Positions 17,130 to 25,726 of a DNA stretch of 64,000 nucleotides are shown here, piece by piece (position 1 is the stretch's first letter; the number at the start of each line of letters is the position of its first letter). Under the pieces are notes generated by a model. It had not been told where the DNA came from and ran no database searches. It worked only from the letters and a program-made list of their open reading frames with translations. Origin of the DNA: Muribaculaceae bacterium (GTDB lineage Bacteria; Bacteroidota; Bacteroidia; Bacteroidales; Muribaculaceae); contig JAFSPZ010000049.1 in assembly GCA_017451225.1 (NCBI GenBank), positions 1-64,000 on the forward strand. Direction: 5' to 3'. Made by a program: the position numbers and the translations under genes.

Positions 17130-18146
17130 ATGAAATGTAACAACTGTGGAAATACAGTATATCCTGGCGATGTATATTGCGATGTGTGTGGGGCACGTCT
17201 AAAGCCTGAGAATCCTCAGTTTGAGAGACCTAACGGTTATCAAGGTCAAATTCAAAACAATAGCTATCACCAACAACGCCAACCACAGAAGAATAACAGC
17301 AAGTGGATAATTGTTGCTGCAATAGTAGCAGCATTGGCGGTAATTGGTGGCACAATCTACATGGGGTTCAACCATCAGGATGAAGAGTCGATGTGGGCTC
17401 GATGCAAAGAAACTATGGAACTTTCTGATGTGAAAGCTTATATCGATGAATACCCCGATGGTGAGCATATCACCGAAGCAAAGAACCTTTACAGCAAACT
17501 CATTGACGAGAAGACAGCATGGGAGAGTGCCATGTCTAGTAATGACGAAGATCACTTGAGGTCGTTTATCAACAATCATCCTTCAAGCAAATATGTTGCA
17601 AAGGCACGTGACATGCTCGACGATGTGATGTGGAACAAGGCTCTCGAGCGAAATGACAAGGACTCTTTCAGGCGATATATAAATGAATTTCCTAACGGAA
17701 AACACATAGGCGAAGCAAGGAGCAAATTTGAAGATTTGCGACAATCGGAGCTTACTATAGAGGAACGCGACAACGTGAAACGCACTATACAACAATTTCT
17801 CACTGGTATGGAGCAATGGGACATGGCAAGCATGATGGCAACATGCAATACTCAAATGGACAACTTTATGGGTAAACGTCCTGCAGGCTTGAATGATGTA
17901 CGTGATTATGTCAATGCCTTCCGTGAGAGCGATATAGATTCCATTGGATTCTCATCACTTGCAGTGGATGTTTCAAAGTCACTCAATGATGACCACCAGC
18001 CACAATTTTCAGCAACATTCACCGTAACACGCAATTTCAGGCGACAAAACACCGAAAACGGAACTACTGCCCGCATGCGTGGCACAGCAGTAATTGACCG
18101 CTTCTTCCGTTTCAAGGAATTCACACTCGACAAAATGCCTCAATGA
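17130..18146 (+). CDS. Zinc-ribbon membrane protein with helical repeats and NTF2-like tail
   Basis: A 338-residue protein without an assigned function. The N-terminal zinc ribbon has two CxxC pairs (MKCNNCG and YCDVCGARLK, residues 3-6 and 17-20). One membrane helix lies at about 56-76. Then come three similar units of about 40 residues, each with a 'D-Y-hydrophobic-E/N-x-P-x-G/S-x-H/Y' core (IDEYPDGEH, INNHPSSKY, INEFPNGKH), like a short TPR- or SEL1-type helical repeat. The last about 120 residues resemble an NTF2/SnoaL-like fold. The topology suggests a cytoplasmic zinc ribbon and a periplasmic repeat region. Confidence 0.8.
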   Translation: MKCNNCGNTVYPGDVYCDVCGARLKPENPQFERPNGYQGQIQNNSYHQQRQPQKNNSKWIIVAAIVAALAVIGGTIYMGFNHQDEESMWARCKETMELSDVKAYIDEYPDGEHITEAKNLYSKLIDEKTAWESAMSSNDEDHLRSFINNHPSSKYVAKARDMLDDVMWNKALERNDKDSFRRYINEFPNGKHIGEARSKFEDLRQSELTIEERDNVKRTIQQFLTGMEQWDMASMMATCNTQMDNFMGKRPAGLNDVRDYVNAFRESDIDSIGFSSLAVDVSKSLNDDHQPQFSATFTVTRNFRRQNTENGTTARMRGTAVIDRFFRFKEFTLDKMPQ

Positions 18147-18350
18147 TAGTTCTTCGATATGAAAAGGAACAAAGGCGTGCTACCTTTTTTTCGTTAACTT
18201 TTTATAATTATGAGTTATTATAGATTGTTATTGGTGTTTTTTTATTAATTTTACACGTTTTTATTGACTGTAATAGGCTTATTTTTTAGCTACAGTTCAA
18301 TAAACCATTTTATATAATGTACGTCTAAAGTAAAATTTTAAGAATAAGGC

Positions 18351-18614
18351 ATGAAGAGTTCAATGATATTCAAATCTCTAAGGATATTCTTTGGAATATT
18401 TATGATATTGATTTATTTAGGGATGGCCTATCTCTTATATATCAATTTCTTTGATTGGAACTCCGAACCTTGGCTCACACTCCGCTATATATTTGCAGCT
18501 ATATTGGCGATTTATGGAGTCTACCGCTGCTACCGTCAAGTGAAAGGGACCGACTATTATCGGTTAAAAGATATGGAAGAGCGATTTGAGAATGACCAAC
18601 AACAATCACACTAA
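18351..18614 (+). CDS. Small membrane protein, two helices
   Basis: An 87-residue protein with two predicted membrane helices (about residues 8-30 and 44-62) and a charged C-terminal tail. I do not recognise a family. It ends 5 bases before the PstS-like lipoprotein gene and is probably co-transcribed and translationally coupled with it. No clear promoter was found in the 204-base gap upstream. Confidence 0.7.
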   Translation: MKSSMIFKSLRIFFGIFMILIYLGMAYLLYINFFDWNSEPWLTLRYIFAAILAIYGVYRCYRQVKGTDYYRLKDMEERFENDQQQSH

Positions 18615-18619
18615 ACATT

Positions 18620-19615
18620 ATGACACTCAAGAACTTCTTTTTTAGCATAGCTTTTATAGCTGTTACATCGTGTATGTTAGCTTCTTGCAGTGGCTGCAAC
18701 AAAAGCAGCAATGCAAGTTCGGTTAATGGACTGTGCAAAGTGATATGCGACGAATCGTTCAAGAACATTCTTGACGAAGAAATTGAGGTGTTTGAGTTCC
18801 AGTACAAGAATGCCAATGTGCTGCCACGCTACATGGATGAGACATCAGCGCTTGATTCTCTGCTCCACGAAAAAGCAAATGTGATTATTACTTATCGTGA
18901 CCTTACAACAGAACAAAAAGGAATCTTGCGCAAACAAGGCCGAGCCTATCGTTCACGTCGCATAGCAATCGATGCTGTAGCGCTCATTGTAAATAAGGAA
19001 AATGATATTGACTTCCTATCAATGAACGACATACAGGATATTATGACTGGCAAGTCAACCAAGTGGGGACAAGTTTATCCCACCAAATTAAAAGAAGAAC
19101 CCATAAAAGTTATTTTTGACCAAAATCGTTCAGGAGTAGTTCATTACATAAAAGACAAATTCAATAATGGCAAAGACCTACCCATTCAGTTCTATGCACA
19201 GGGTGGCTCAAAAGAAGTTTTTGAAATGGTTGAGAAAACTCGCAATGCCATTGGCGTGATAGGGGTGTCCTGGATTACCGACGACTTGAAATCGACTGCA
19301 ACCACAGTTGAAGAACGTTATGCCGAGTTAGAAAAAGTAACAGGTAATAAAGACAATAATTTCTCCGACCGAATCAAGGTTCTGGGCGTGAGAACCGAAG
19401 ACAACCTCCAAGACTACAAGCCCTATCAAGCTTACATATTTGATGGATCTTATCCATTGTTTCGTGAAATTTTTGCCATCGATGCATCACCATTGGGATC
19501 TCATGATCACGATTTCTTTACATTCCTTACTGGAAGCATTGGGCAGAAAATCATTCTCCAAACAGGAATCTCTCCTGGCTCGGTTCCAGTTAGAATTGTG
19601 AACTTGACAGAATAA
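18620..19615 (+). CDS. PstS-like periplasmic substrate-binding lipoprotein
   Basis: A 331-residue protein of the PBP2/PstS family. The N-terminus is a lipoprotein signal with lipobox LASC (Cys about residue 23). Two lobes follow, with INGLCKVICDESFKN-type start, the hinge segment FDQNRSGVVHYIKDKF (near 170-185) and IGVIGVSWITDD (near 210-221). No phosphate ABC transporter genes (pstABC) are nearby. In Bacteroidetes such orphan PstS-like proteins sit next to exb/tonB and TPR genes, as here. The ligand is therefore uncertain; phosphate is only the family default. Confidence 0.8.
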   Translation: MTLKNFFFSIAFIAVTSCMLASCSGCNKSSNASSVNGLCKVICDESFKNILDEEIEVFEFQYKNANVLPRYMDETSALDSLLHEKANVIITYRDLTTEQKGILRKQGRAYRSRRIAIDAVALIVNKENDIDFLSMNDIQDIMTGKSTKWGQVYPTKLKEEPIKVIFDQNRSGVVHYIKDKFNNGKDLPIQFYAQGGSKEVFEMVEKTRNAIGVIGVSWITDDLKSTATTVEERYAELEKVTGNKDNNFSDRIKVLGVRTEDNLQDYKPYQAYIFDGSYPLFREIFAIDASPLGSHDHDFFTFLTGSIGQKIILQTGISPGSVPVRIVNLTE

Positions 19616-19654
19616 GAAGTGTTTTTTCACTATATAATAATTTCGCTTAAAAAG

Positions 19655-19674
19655 TTTGGCACAGTTTTTGAAAC
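19655..19674 (+). promoter_or_regulatory. Sigma-54-like element upstream of the TPR gene (degenerate)
   Basis: TTGGCACAGTTTTTGAA has the -24 GG (19658-19659) and, exactly 10 bases on, GA (19670-19671) where sigma-54 promoters have GC. The -24 half TTGGCAC is perfect. Transcription would start near 19682, about 48 bases before the gene. It resembles the elements before clpC, htpG and degP. Confidence 0.4.
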
Positions 19675-19729
19675 TGACCTTTTTAGAGACTGACAATAAA
19701 AAACAATAACTATTTAAATACTTACAAAA

Positions 19730-21349
19730 ATGAAAACTAAATTCTTTTTCGCGACAATGCTTTTAGCATGCGCAGCTCTTGTGTCAAATGCACAAGGCTA
19801 CAAAGATGGTATCGATTTCTACAAGATTGGTAAGCTAGATGATGCCAAGGAGTTGCTCGAGAGAAATCTGAGCACTGCAAGCAACAAGGCCGAGGCTTAC
19901 TACTACCTGGGACAAGTCGCACTCGATCAAGGCGAAAATGCTCTTGCTAAGTCCTACTACGAGAAAGGCATTCAAGCCGATGCCAAATATCCATTCAATT
20001 ACATTGGCCAAGCTGCTTTAGAATTGGAAAACGGAAACATTAAGGGAGCCGAGACCTTCTACAAGCTAGCAGAGAAATGTACGAAAAAGAACCCAAAGGT
20101 TGCAGTTGCTATGGCAAAAGCATACTTTAAGGCTGATGCCACTAAATACGCAAAGCAAATTGAGAAACTCACAAAAGACGCATTCAAGTGGAATCAAGAA
20201 GATCCTGACTACTATATTTTCCAGGGCGACATGCTCGGTGTTCAAAAAGAATGGGGCGCAGCTGCTGGCCAGTATGATTTGGCTTCACAACGTGACCCTA
20301 TCAATATTGAGAGCCATGTTAAATATACAAATGTAGACTTCTTCCTTAATCCTAAGCGTGCTTTGAACAGCCTAGAGGATTTGCTGAAGAGGGTTCCCAA
20401 CAATGCACTTGTTCAACGTGAGCTTGCTGAGAAGTACTTTGAGAACAACGACGCAGAGAATGCACTCAAGTACTATGGCATTTACTATGACAACCCCAAC
20501 CACTTCCCCAAGGATGAGGCTCGTTATGTTCAATTGCTGTGGCTCAACAAAGACTATGACCAGTCTATTGCGGTTTGTGACAAAATTATTGCCAACCCTG
20601 CTTATCCTGCAATGAAATTCTTTGGCTATCGCTTCAAGCTTTACAATCAATGTGATAAAGAAGATTGGGAAGCCGCATCCAATACTGGAGCTGACTTCTT
20701 TGCGATGAGCGATATTGGCGGAATGGAATATTCAGTACGTGATTTCTCCTATTATGCCAACGCACTCAACAAAACCAACCGTAGTGCCGAAGCAATTCAA
20801 GCATTTGAGAAAGCAATGGAGCTGTTCCCCAATGACAACACTATTCGCAAGCAAATGTTCAACATCTATAATGCTAATAAAGATTATGTAAATGCTGCAA
20901 AGTTGTGCCAAAGCATTGTTGATGGCGGAGATTATTCAACTGCCGATCTTTATAATCTTGCAAACTCTTATAGACGCGTTGCTTCGACCGCTCAAGATGC
21001 CACAATAAAGCAAGACGCTGTAACAAGAGCACGTAATGCAATCAATGAGCTGATCCAGAAGGAGCCCAATGAGTTGGCTTACATGTACATGGCATCTCAA
21101 ATTGACGTACTCGAGGATACTAACGAAAAAACTGGCAGCGCCGTTAATTCTTATTTGAGGCTTCTTTCGGCTGTTGACAAGAATCCTTCTGACGCCAATG
21201 CAACTGCTTATTATAAGAGTGCATATGCCTACTTAGGCTACTACTACATGACTTCAGGAGACAACGTTAAAGCAAAGGATTATTTCACCAAATATCTGAA
21301 ATATGATCCTAATAATGAAAATCTCCGTAAAGTGGTTGAAGGACTCTAA
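19730..21349 (+). CDS. Secreted tetratricopeptide-repeat protein
   Basis: A 539-residue TPR protein. Residues 1-21 (ending ALVSNAQG) form a signal peptide. The mature protein is nearly all helical repeats, such as AEAYYYLGQVALDQGENALAK (residues 44-64) and a final YLGYYYMTSGDNVKAKDYFTKYL. TPR arrays bind other proteins; the partner is not visible. It follows the PstS-like gene and the exb/tonB operon, an order common in Bacteroides, which suggests a role in envelope transport. A sigma-54-like element precedes it. Confidence 0.88.
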   Translation: MKTKFFFATMLLACAALVSNAQGYKDGIDFYKIGKLDDAKELLERNLSTASNKAEAYYYLGQVALDQGENALAKSYYEKGIQADAKYPFNYIGQAALELENGNIKGAETFYKLAEKCTKKNPKVAVAMAKAYFKADATKYAKQIEKLTKDAFKWNQEDPDYYIFQGDMLGVQKEWGAAAGQYDLASQRDPINIESHVKYTNVDFFLNPKRALNSLEDLLKRVPNNALVQRELAEKYFENNDAENALKYYGIYYDNPNHFPKDEARYVQLLWLNKDYDQSIAVCDKIIANPAYPAMKFFGYRFKLYNQCDKEDWEAASNTGADFFAMSDIGGMEYSVRDFSYYANALNKTNRSAEAIQAFEKAMELFPNDNTIRKQMFNIYNANKDYVNAAKLCQSIVDGGDYSTADLYNLANSYRRVASTAQDATIKQDAVTRARNAINELIQKEPNELAYMYMASQIDVLEDTNEKTGSAVNSYLRLLSAVDKNPSDANATAYYKSAYAYLGYYYMTSGDNVKAKDYFTKYLKYDPNNENLRKVVEGL

Positions 21350-21366
21350 AGATACTATTACATAAT

Positions 21367-21411
21367 AAGAATCTCGGTAAGTATTCCTTGCAAGAACTTA
21401 CCGAGATTCTT
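21367..21411 (+). terminator. Long perfect hairpin after the TPR gene
   Basis: A perfect 16-base stem (21367-21382 with 21396-21411) closes a 13-base loop that contains CTTGCAAG, itself a palindrome. It begins 17 bases after the TPR stop codon. Only TGATGTTTTG follows, a poor T tract, so it may be a terminator or an mRNA 3'-end stabiliser. The next gene starts 37 bases later. Confidence 0.6.
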
Positions 21412-21448
21412 GATGTTTTGCTGCGAGTTTATTATAAACATATATATC

Positions 21449-23533
21449 ATGAAAAGGCTTTTTACATCCATCTCGATAGCATTATACACCTCAGTTCTGA
21501 CGCTGGCTGGTGTATTTCCGGCCCACACATCGATAGAGCTGGCAAAACAACGTGTCACATATAGTAAGTCTTTAAGCACTTCGCAGCAAGATATCATGCT
21601 GCAAGCCTTCATAACTGTAGATAATATTATCACAATGACGCGTTTAAACGAGATGGGTGTAAAGATGAATTCATGCTTCGGAAATACAGCAACAGTTACA
21701 ATACCATTGAGCGTAGTGGAACGTCTTGGACAAATCAATGGCGTTAAGCGCATAGAACTTGCACGGCACCTCACTTTGTGCAACGACAAGGCTCTGGAGC
21801 TTTCCAATTTCCCTTCAAGATCCTATGTCCAAGGTAATATTTCTCATCTAGTTAATACCGGCCGTGGTGTAGTAGTTGGCATGATTGACGTTGGTATTGA
21901 CTTCAATCACATCAACTTCCTTGACAATAATGGAAACAACCGCATTGTGAGAGTCTATATGCCATGCGACAGCACTGGCACTGCTCCTGTAGTCAATGGC
22001 ATGGAACTACCCGGTAGCGAATACACCACACCCGAGCAGATAAGAATGCTTACTACCGACGACTCCACCATGTATCATGGCACTCACACTACTGGGACAG
22101 CAGCAGGAAGCTACCTTGCCAATGGCTATAACGGCGTGGCAACAGGAGCTCAAATCGTTGCATGCGGAATGCCTGAGAATTCACTTACCGACGTTAATGT
22201 GGCAAACTCTATTAAATATATTTTTGACTATGCCGATAAAGTCGGACTCCCTGCTGTAATCAATATGAGCATAGGAGATCAAGTGGGTGCACATGATGGG
22301 ACCTCCATGCTTTGCCGGCTTTTTGACGAGGTTTCGGGACCAGGACGCATATGTGTGGTATCGGCAGGCAATGATGGGAACATGCCCATGAACATACGAA
22401 AAAAACTCGGTGAGAACGATTCACTGGCGACATTCTTGAACAACTGGTACAGCCGTGAACCCATGCGTGGCTATTCGAGTATGTGGTCGCGATCTTCTCA
22501 GCGCCATACTGTAGACCTTGAGATCTGGGACATAAAGGACAAAATAATGCTTCACCGTCTTGACATTCCTAGCACAGCAGAGCTTGATAGCGTGTATATG
22601 GTATCGAGTGAGAGCGATTCGATATTTGCAAAGTACTTCACAGGAGAACTCTACTTCGTTTGCGCTATTGAAGACAATGGGCTATTCCACTCGCTTGTCG
22701 AAACAAATTACTCAAATATAGATCGTAGCCGTTATCGTTTAGGGTTGGTAATCAAAGCTCCTGCAGGGGAAAGTCTGATGGGGTGGTGCGGTGGGCAACC
22801 AGTCTATTCCAAGTCAGGTTTTAACGGATGGACTGGTGGCACAGTGGGCAGTGGCTGCACAGTAAGCGACCTGGCAACTGCCGACAGTGTAATCTCAGTT
22901 GGAGCCTATTGCTCTAACAACTCCTTTGTGATGATGGATGGAAACACGACAACCATAGGCGACTGTAACCCATATGACATTGCTTATTTCTCGGGATTCG
23001 GACCCGATGCACTCAACAAACAACGCCCCGATTTAGTGGCACCAGGATATATGGTAGCGTCATCTGTAAGCCGATATGTTGAAGCCTTTAATAATCCCGC
23101 CAATGTTGTTGACCAAGTCACAATTGATGATACAAGCTATCCATACGGATTGGAAGGTGGCACATCAATGTCAACTCCAGTTGTATCTGGAGCTGTTGCT
23201 TTGTGGCTAGAAATAGATCCTAATTTATCCCCATCTAGCCTGCGAGAAATCATGGAAGCAACTTGCTATAAAGATTCATTTGTTGATAATGGTCCGGCTA
23301 AGAAGTGGGGCTACGGAAAACTAGACATAGAAGCTGGTGTCAAGTATTTAATTACAAGGCTAAATGGAGATGTTAACGGAGATGGTTATGTGAGTGCAGC
23401 CGACATAACTTGCCTATATGACATTTTGCTCGGCATTTCAAACAAACACATCCAGCGCGCCGATATCGACTGCGATGGAACAATCACTGCAGCCGACGTA
23501 TCGGTAATTTATAACAAGTTATTAGGATTGTAA
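21449..23533 (+). CDS. S8 family (subtilisin-like) secreted serine protease with C-terminal dockerin
   Basis: A 694-residue protein; I choose the ATG at 21449 because MKRLFTSISIALYTSVLTLAG is a clear signal peptide. A short propeptide-like region follows. The catalytic triad is visible: Asp in GMIDVGID (about residue 150), His in YHGTHTTGTAAG (about 215) and Ser in GGTSMSTPVVSG (about 570). An insertion between His and Ser contains a beta domain. The last 55 residues (GDVNGDGYVSAADIT ... DIDCDGTITAADVSV) form a type I dockerin with two calcium-binding loops. No cohesin is in the window. It may be secreted, cell-bound or part of a complex. Confidence 0.9.
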   Translation: MKRLFTSISIALYTSVLTLAGVFPAHTSIELAKQRVTYSKSLSTSQQDIMLQAFITVDNIITMTRLNEMGVKMNSCFGNTATVTIPLSVVERLGQINGVKRIELARHLTLCNDKALELSNFPSRSYVQGNISHLVNTGRGVVVGMIDVGIDFNHINFLDNNGNNRIVRVYMPCDSTGTAPVVNGMELPGSEYTTPEQIRMLTTDDSTMYHGTHTTGTAAGSYLANGYNGVATGAQIVACGMPENSLTDVNVANSIKYIFDYADKVGLPAVINMSIGDQVGAHDGTSMLCRLFDEVSGPGRICVVSAGNDGNMPMNIRKKLGENDSLATFLNNWYSREPMRGYSSMWSRSSQRHTVDLEIWDIKDKIMLHRLDIPSTAELDSVYMVSSESDSIFAKYFTGELYFVCAIEDNGLFHSLVETNYSNIDRSRYRLGLVIKAPAGESLMGWCGGQPVYSKSGFNGWTGGTVGSGCTVSDLATADSVISVGAYCSNNSFVMMDGNTTTIGDCNPYDIAYFSGFGPDALNKQRPDLVAPGYMVASSVSRYVEAFNNPANVVDQVTIDDTSYPYGLEGGTSMSTPVVSGAVALWLEIDPNLSPSSLREIMEATCYKDSFVDNGPAKKWGYGKLDIEAGVKYLITRLNGDVNGDGYVSAADITCLYDILLGISNKHIQRADIDCDGTITAADVSVIYNKLLGL

Positions 23534-23632
23534 CTTGTAATAAACAACCCGTTTTCAGGCATAACCATCTGTTAATAAAACATAATTATTGATAATTTAT
23601 TTTAGCTTCAATTGAAATTCCTGTAGTAATAT

Positions 23633-23663
23633 TTTGTTTTACTTGTTATTTTCATTAATTTTG
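23633..23663 (+). promoter_or_regulatory. Promoter 320 bases upstream of recJ
   Basis: TTTG (23633-23636), a 19-base spacer and TAATTTTG (23656-23663) match the Bacteroidetes consensus exactly. Transcription would begin near 23669, far from recJ (23987). It would produce the structured leader described next. Confidence 0.65.
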
Positions 23664-23668
23664 TAAAG

Positions 23669-23986
23669 AAAATATTAAGTTTGGTCAACTATATGCTGCA
23701 AATAGCATAGAATAAAAGTAACTTTCTATATTCATGACGCAGCAAACAAGTTGATAATGAGATTGAAAGCCATTTGAGGTCAATGTTTCAAGAATAAGAT
23801 TGATTCTTGAATTTGACACTCATGATAAGGCTTAAGTCTTTGCATATGATTGTGAAGACATGTTAATTATTTATACTCATTTACTCAACCCAAGTTTGAC
23901 CACTTAGTATTGAAAACCTTTCAATACACCCATCACATGGCAAGAGAGCTTGTGATTACAACCTAGCCAATTAAAGAACAACATAA
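23669..23986 (+). ncRNA. Candidate structured leader or small RNA upstream of recJ
   Basis: No open reading frame of useful length lies here, yet the stretch has its own promoter and several helices. A long-range stem pairs AAG-tt-TGGTCAA (23678-23688) with TTGACCA-CTT (23896-23905). Inside lie TATGCT/AGCATA (23692-23709) and a long hairpin, GAG-GTCAA-TTCAAGAAT with its complement (23776-23821). After it comes a 9-base stem with 3-base loop (23907-23927) and a weaker one at 23932-23957. A closed multi-branch domain followed by hairpins near the start codon looks like a riboswitch-type leader. No known Rfam family is recognised, and no ligand can be named. Confidence 0.4.
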
Positions 23987-25726
23987 ATGACAAGTAAATG
24001 GATTTATTTGCCCCTTACATCCGAAGAAAAGAAGATAGAGGAGCGTCTGGCTGTACAGTTCCCAGAATGCCCTTCTATAGCTCGGCTTCTGGTTTTGCGT
24101 GGAGTGAAGACACCCGAGGAGGTGCGCGACTTCTTCTATCCCTCGCTAAGCCAATTGCCCGACCCCTTCTTGATGCGGGATATGAAAAAAGCTGTAGAAA
24201 GGCTGAACCAGGCCTTGGGGGCAAAAGAAAAAGTAATGGTCTATGGCGATTATGACGTAGACGGAACAACAGCGGTTGCACTTGTTTACCGCTATTTACA
24301 GCGCTTTTATTCTAACGTGGAGTACTATATTCCCACGCGCGATGATGAGGGCTATGGTATATCGATGCAAGGCATAGATTATGCCGAGAGTATCGGTGTT
24401 AAACTCATAATTGTGCTCGATTGTGGCATCAAAGCTGTTGAAGAGATTGCCTATGCCAAGTCGAAGGGTATAGATTTCATAATTTGCGACCATCATGTTC
24501 CTGATGATGTGTTGCCCGATGCAGCGGCTATACTCAACCCTAAGCTCGTCGACGACAAGTATCCCTACAAGGACTTGTCGGGTTGCGGTGTGGGCTACAA
24601 GTTCATGCAGGGATTTGCCAAGAGTAACGGCATGGACAACATGTATGACCTTGAGAACTCACTCGATTTGCTCGCAGTTAGCATTGCTGCCGACTTAGTA
24701 CCTCTCACTGGCGAAAACCGAATCCTTGCCCACTATGGTATCAAGCGCCTTAACAACAACCCATGCGCTGGTTTGCGCAGCATATTGAGACTATGCCGCC
24801 TACAGAGGAAGGAGATAACCATTAGCGACATAATCTTCAAGATTGGTCCTCTTATCAACGCCTCGGGCAGAATGCAGTCGGGACAGGACTCGGTAGAGTT
24901 GCTCATCACCCGTAATTCATCGGCTGCCTATGAAATCATCAAGAAGATTGACAGCTACAATCAAAGTCGCAAAGAACTCGATAGGAACATAACCGAAGAA
25001 GCCAACGCAATTATCGAAAACCATAAAGAGGAAATGGGTTCGAAGAAACCCATAGTCCTTTATAACCGCGATTGGCACAAGGGCATCATAGGCATTGTGG
25101 CATCACGTCTCTCTGAATTATACTTCCGCCCATCGGTTGTTCTCACCTACAGCAATGACGGACTTGCCACCGGTTCATCACGTTCAGTAAGAGGTTTTGA
25201 CATCTACACTGCAATCAAGAAAAACCGTGACTTGCTCGAGAATTTCGGAGGGCACACTAATGCTGTGGGCCTAACGTTGAAAGAAGAAAACATACCTGAA
25301 TTCAAGCGTCGACTGGAAGATTATGTAGAGACACACATCGAGATAGATCAGGTCACACCATCTATTGACATCGACTGCGAGTTGAGCTTTGATGAAATCA
25401 ATGACTCTTTTATTCGCTATATGAAACTCTTCAACCCATTTGGACCCGAGAATCAAAAACCCGTGTTCATAACTAAGGGCTGCCACGATTCAGGAACAAG
25501 CAAACTGGTGGGCAAGAAACTAGAGCATATAAAGCTTGATGTCATCGACCCAAAATCAGGTAAGATGATGAACTGCATTGCGTTTGGCATGGGCGAGTAC
25601 TTCGAGCGCATTAAGAACGGTGAGCCATTTGACATTATTTACACCGTAGAAGAGAACAAGCATCGCAATTCAGTTTCTATTCAACTGCTTATCAAAGGAA
25701 TAAGAATGAGCAATGATGTCAATTGA
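23987..25726 (+). CDS. recJ: Single-stranded-DNA-specific exonuclease RecJ
   Basis: A 579-residue DHH-family 5'-3' single-strand DNA exonuclease used in RecF-pathway recombination, mismatch repair and base-excision repair. Seen motifs are YGDYDVDGTTAVAL (about residues 86-99), DCGIKA near 146, the DHH motif in ICDHHVPDD (about 166-174), GPLINASGRMQSG near 288 and the DHHA1 motif GGHTNAVGLT near 422. The C-terminal domain binds DNA. The length is typical. It overlaps recQ by 14 bases, so the two are co-translated. Confidence 0.96.
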   Translation: MTSKWIYLPLTSEEKKIEERLAVQFPECPSIARLLVLRGVKTPEEVRDFFYPSLSQLPDPFLMRDMKKAVERLNQALGAKEKVMVYGDYDVDGTTAVALVYRYLQRFYSNVEYYIPTRDDEGYGISMQGIDYAESIGVKLIIVLDCGIKAVEEIAYAKSKGIDFIICDHHVPDDVLPDAAAILNPKLVDDKYPYKDLSGCGVGYKFMQGFAKSNGMDNMYDLENSLDLLAVSIAADLVPLTGENRILAHYGIKRLNNNPCAGLRSILRLCRLQRKEITISDIIFKIGPLINASGRMQSGQDSVELLITRNSSAAYEIIKKIDSYNQSRKELDRNITEEANAIIENHKEEMGSKKPIVLYNRDWHKGIIGIVASRLSELYFRPSVVLTYSNDGLATGSSRSVRGFDIYTAIKKNRDLLENFGGHTNAVGLTLKEENIPEFKRRLEDYVETHIEIDQVTPSIDIDCELSFDEINDSFIRYMKLFNPFGPENQKPVFITKGCHDSGTSKLVGKKLEHIKLDVIDPKSGKMMNCIAFGMGEYFERIKNGEPFDIIYTVEENKHRNSVSIQLLIKGIRMSNDVN

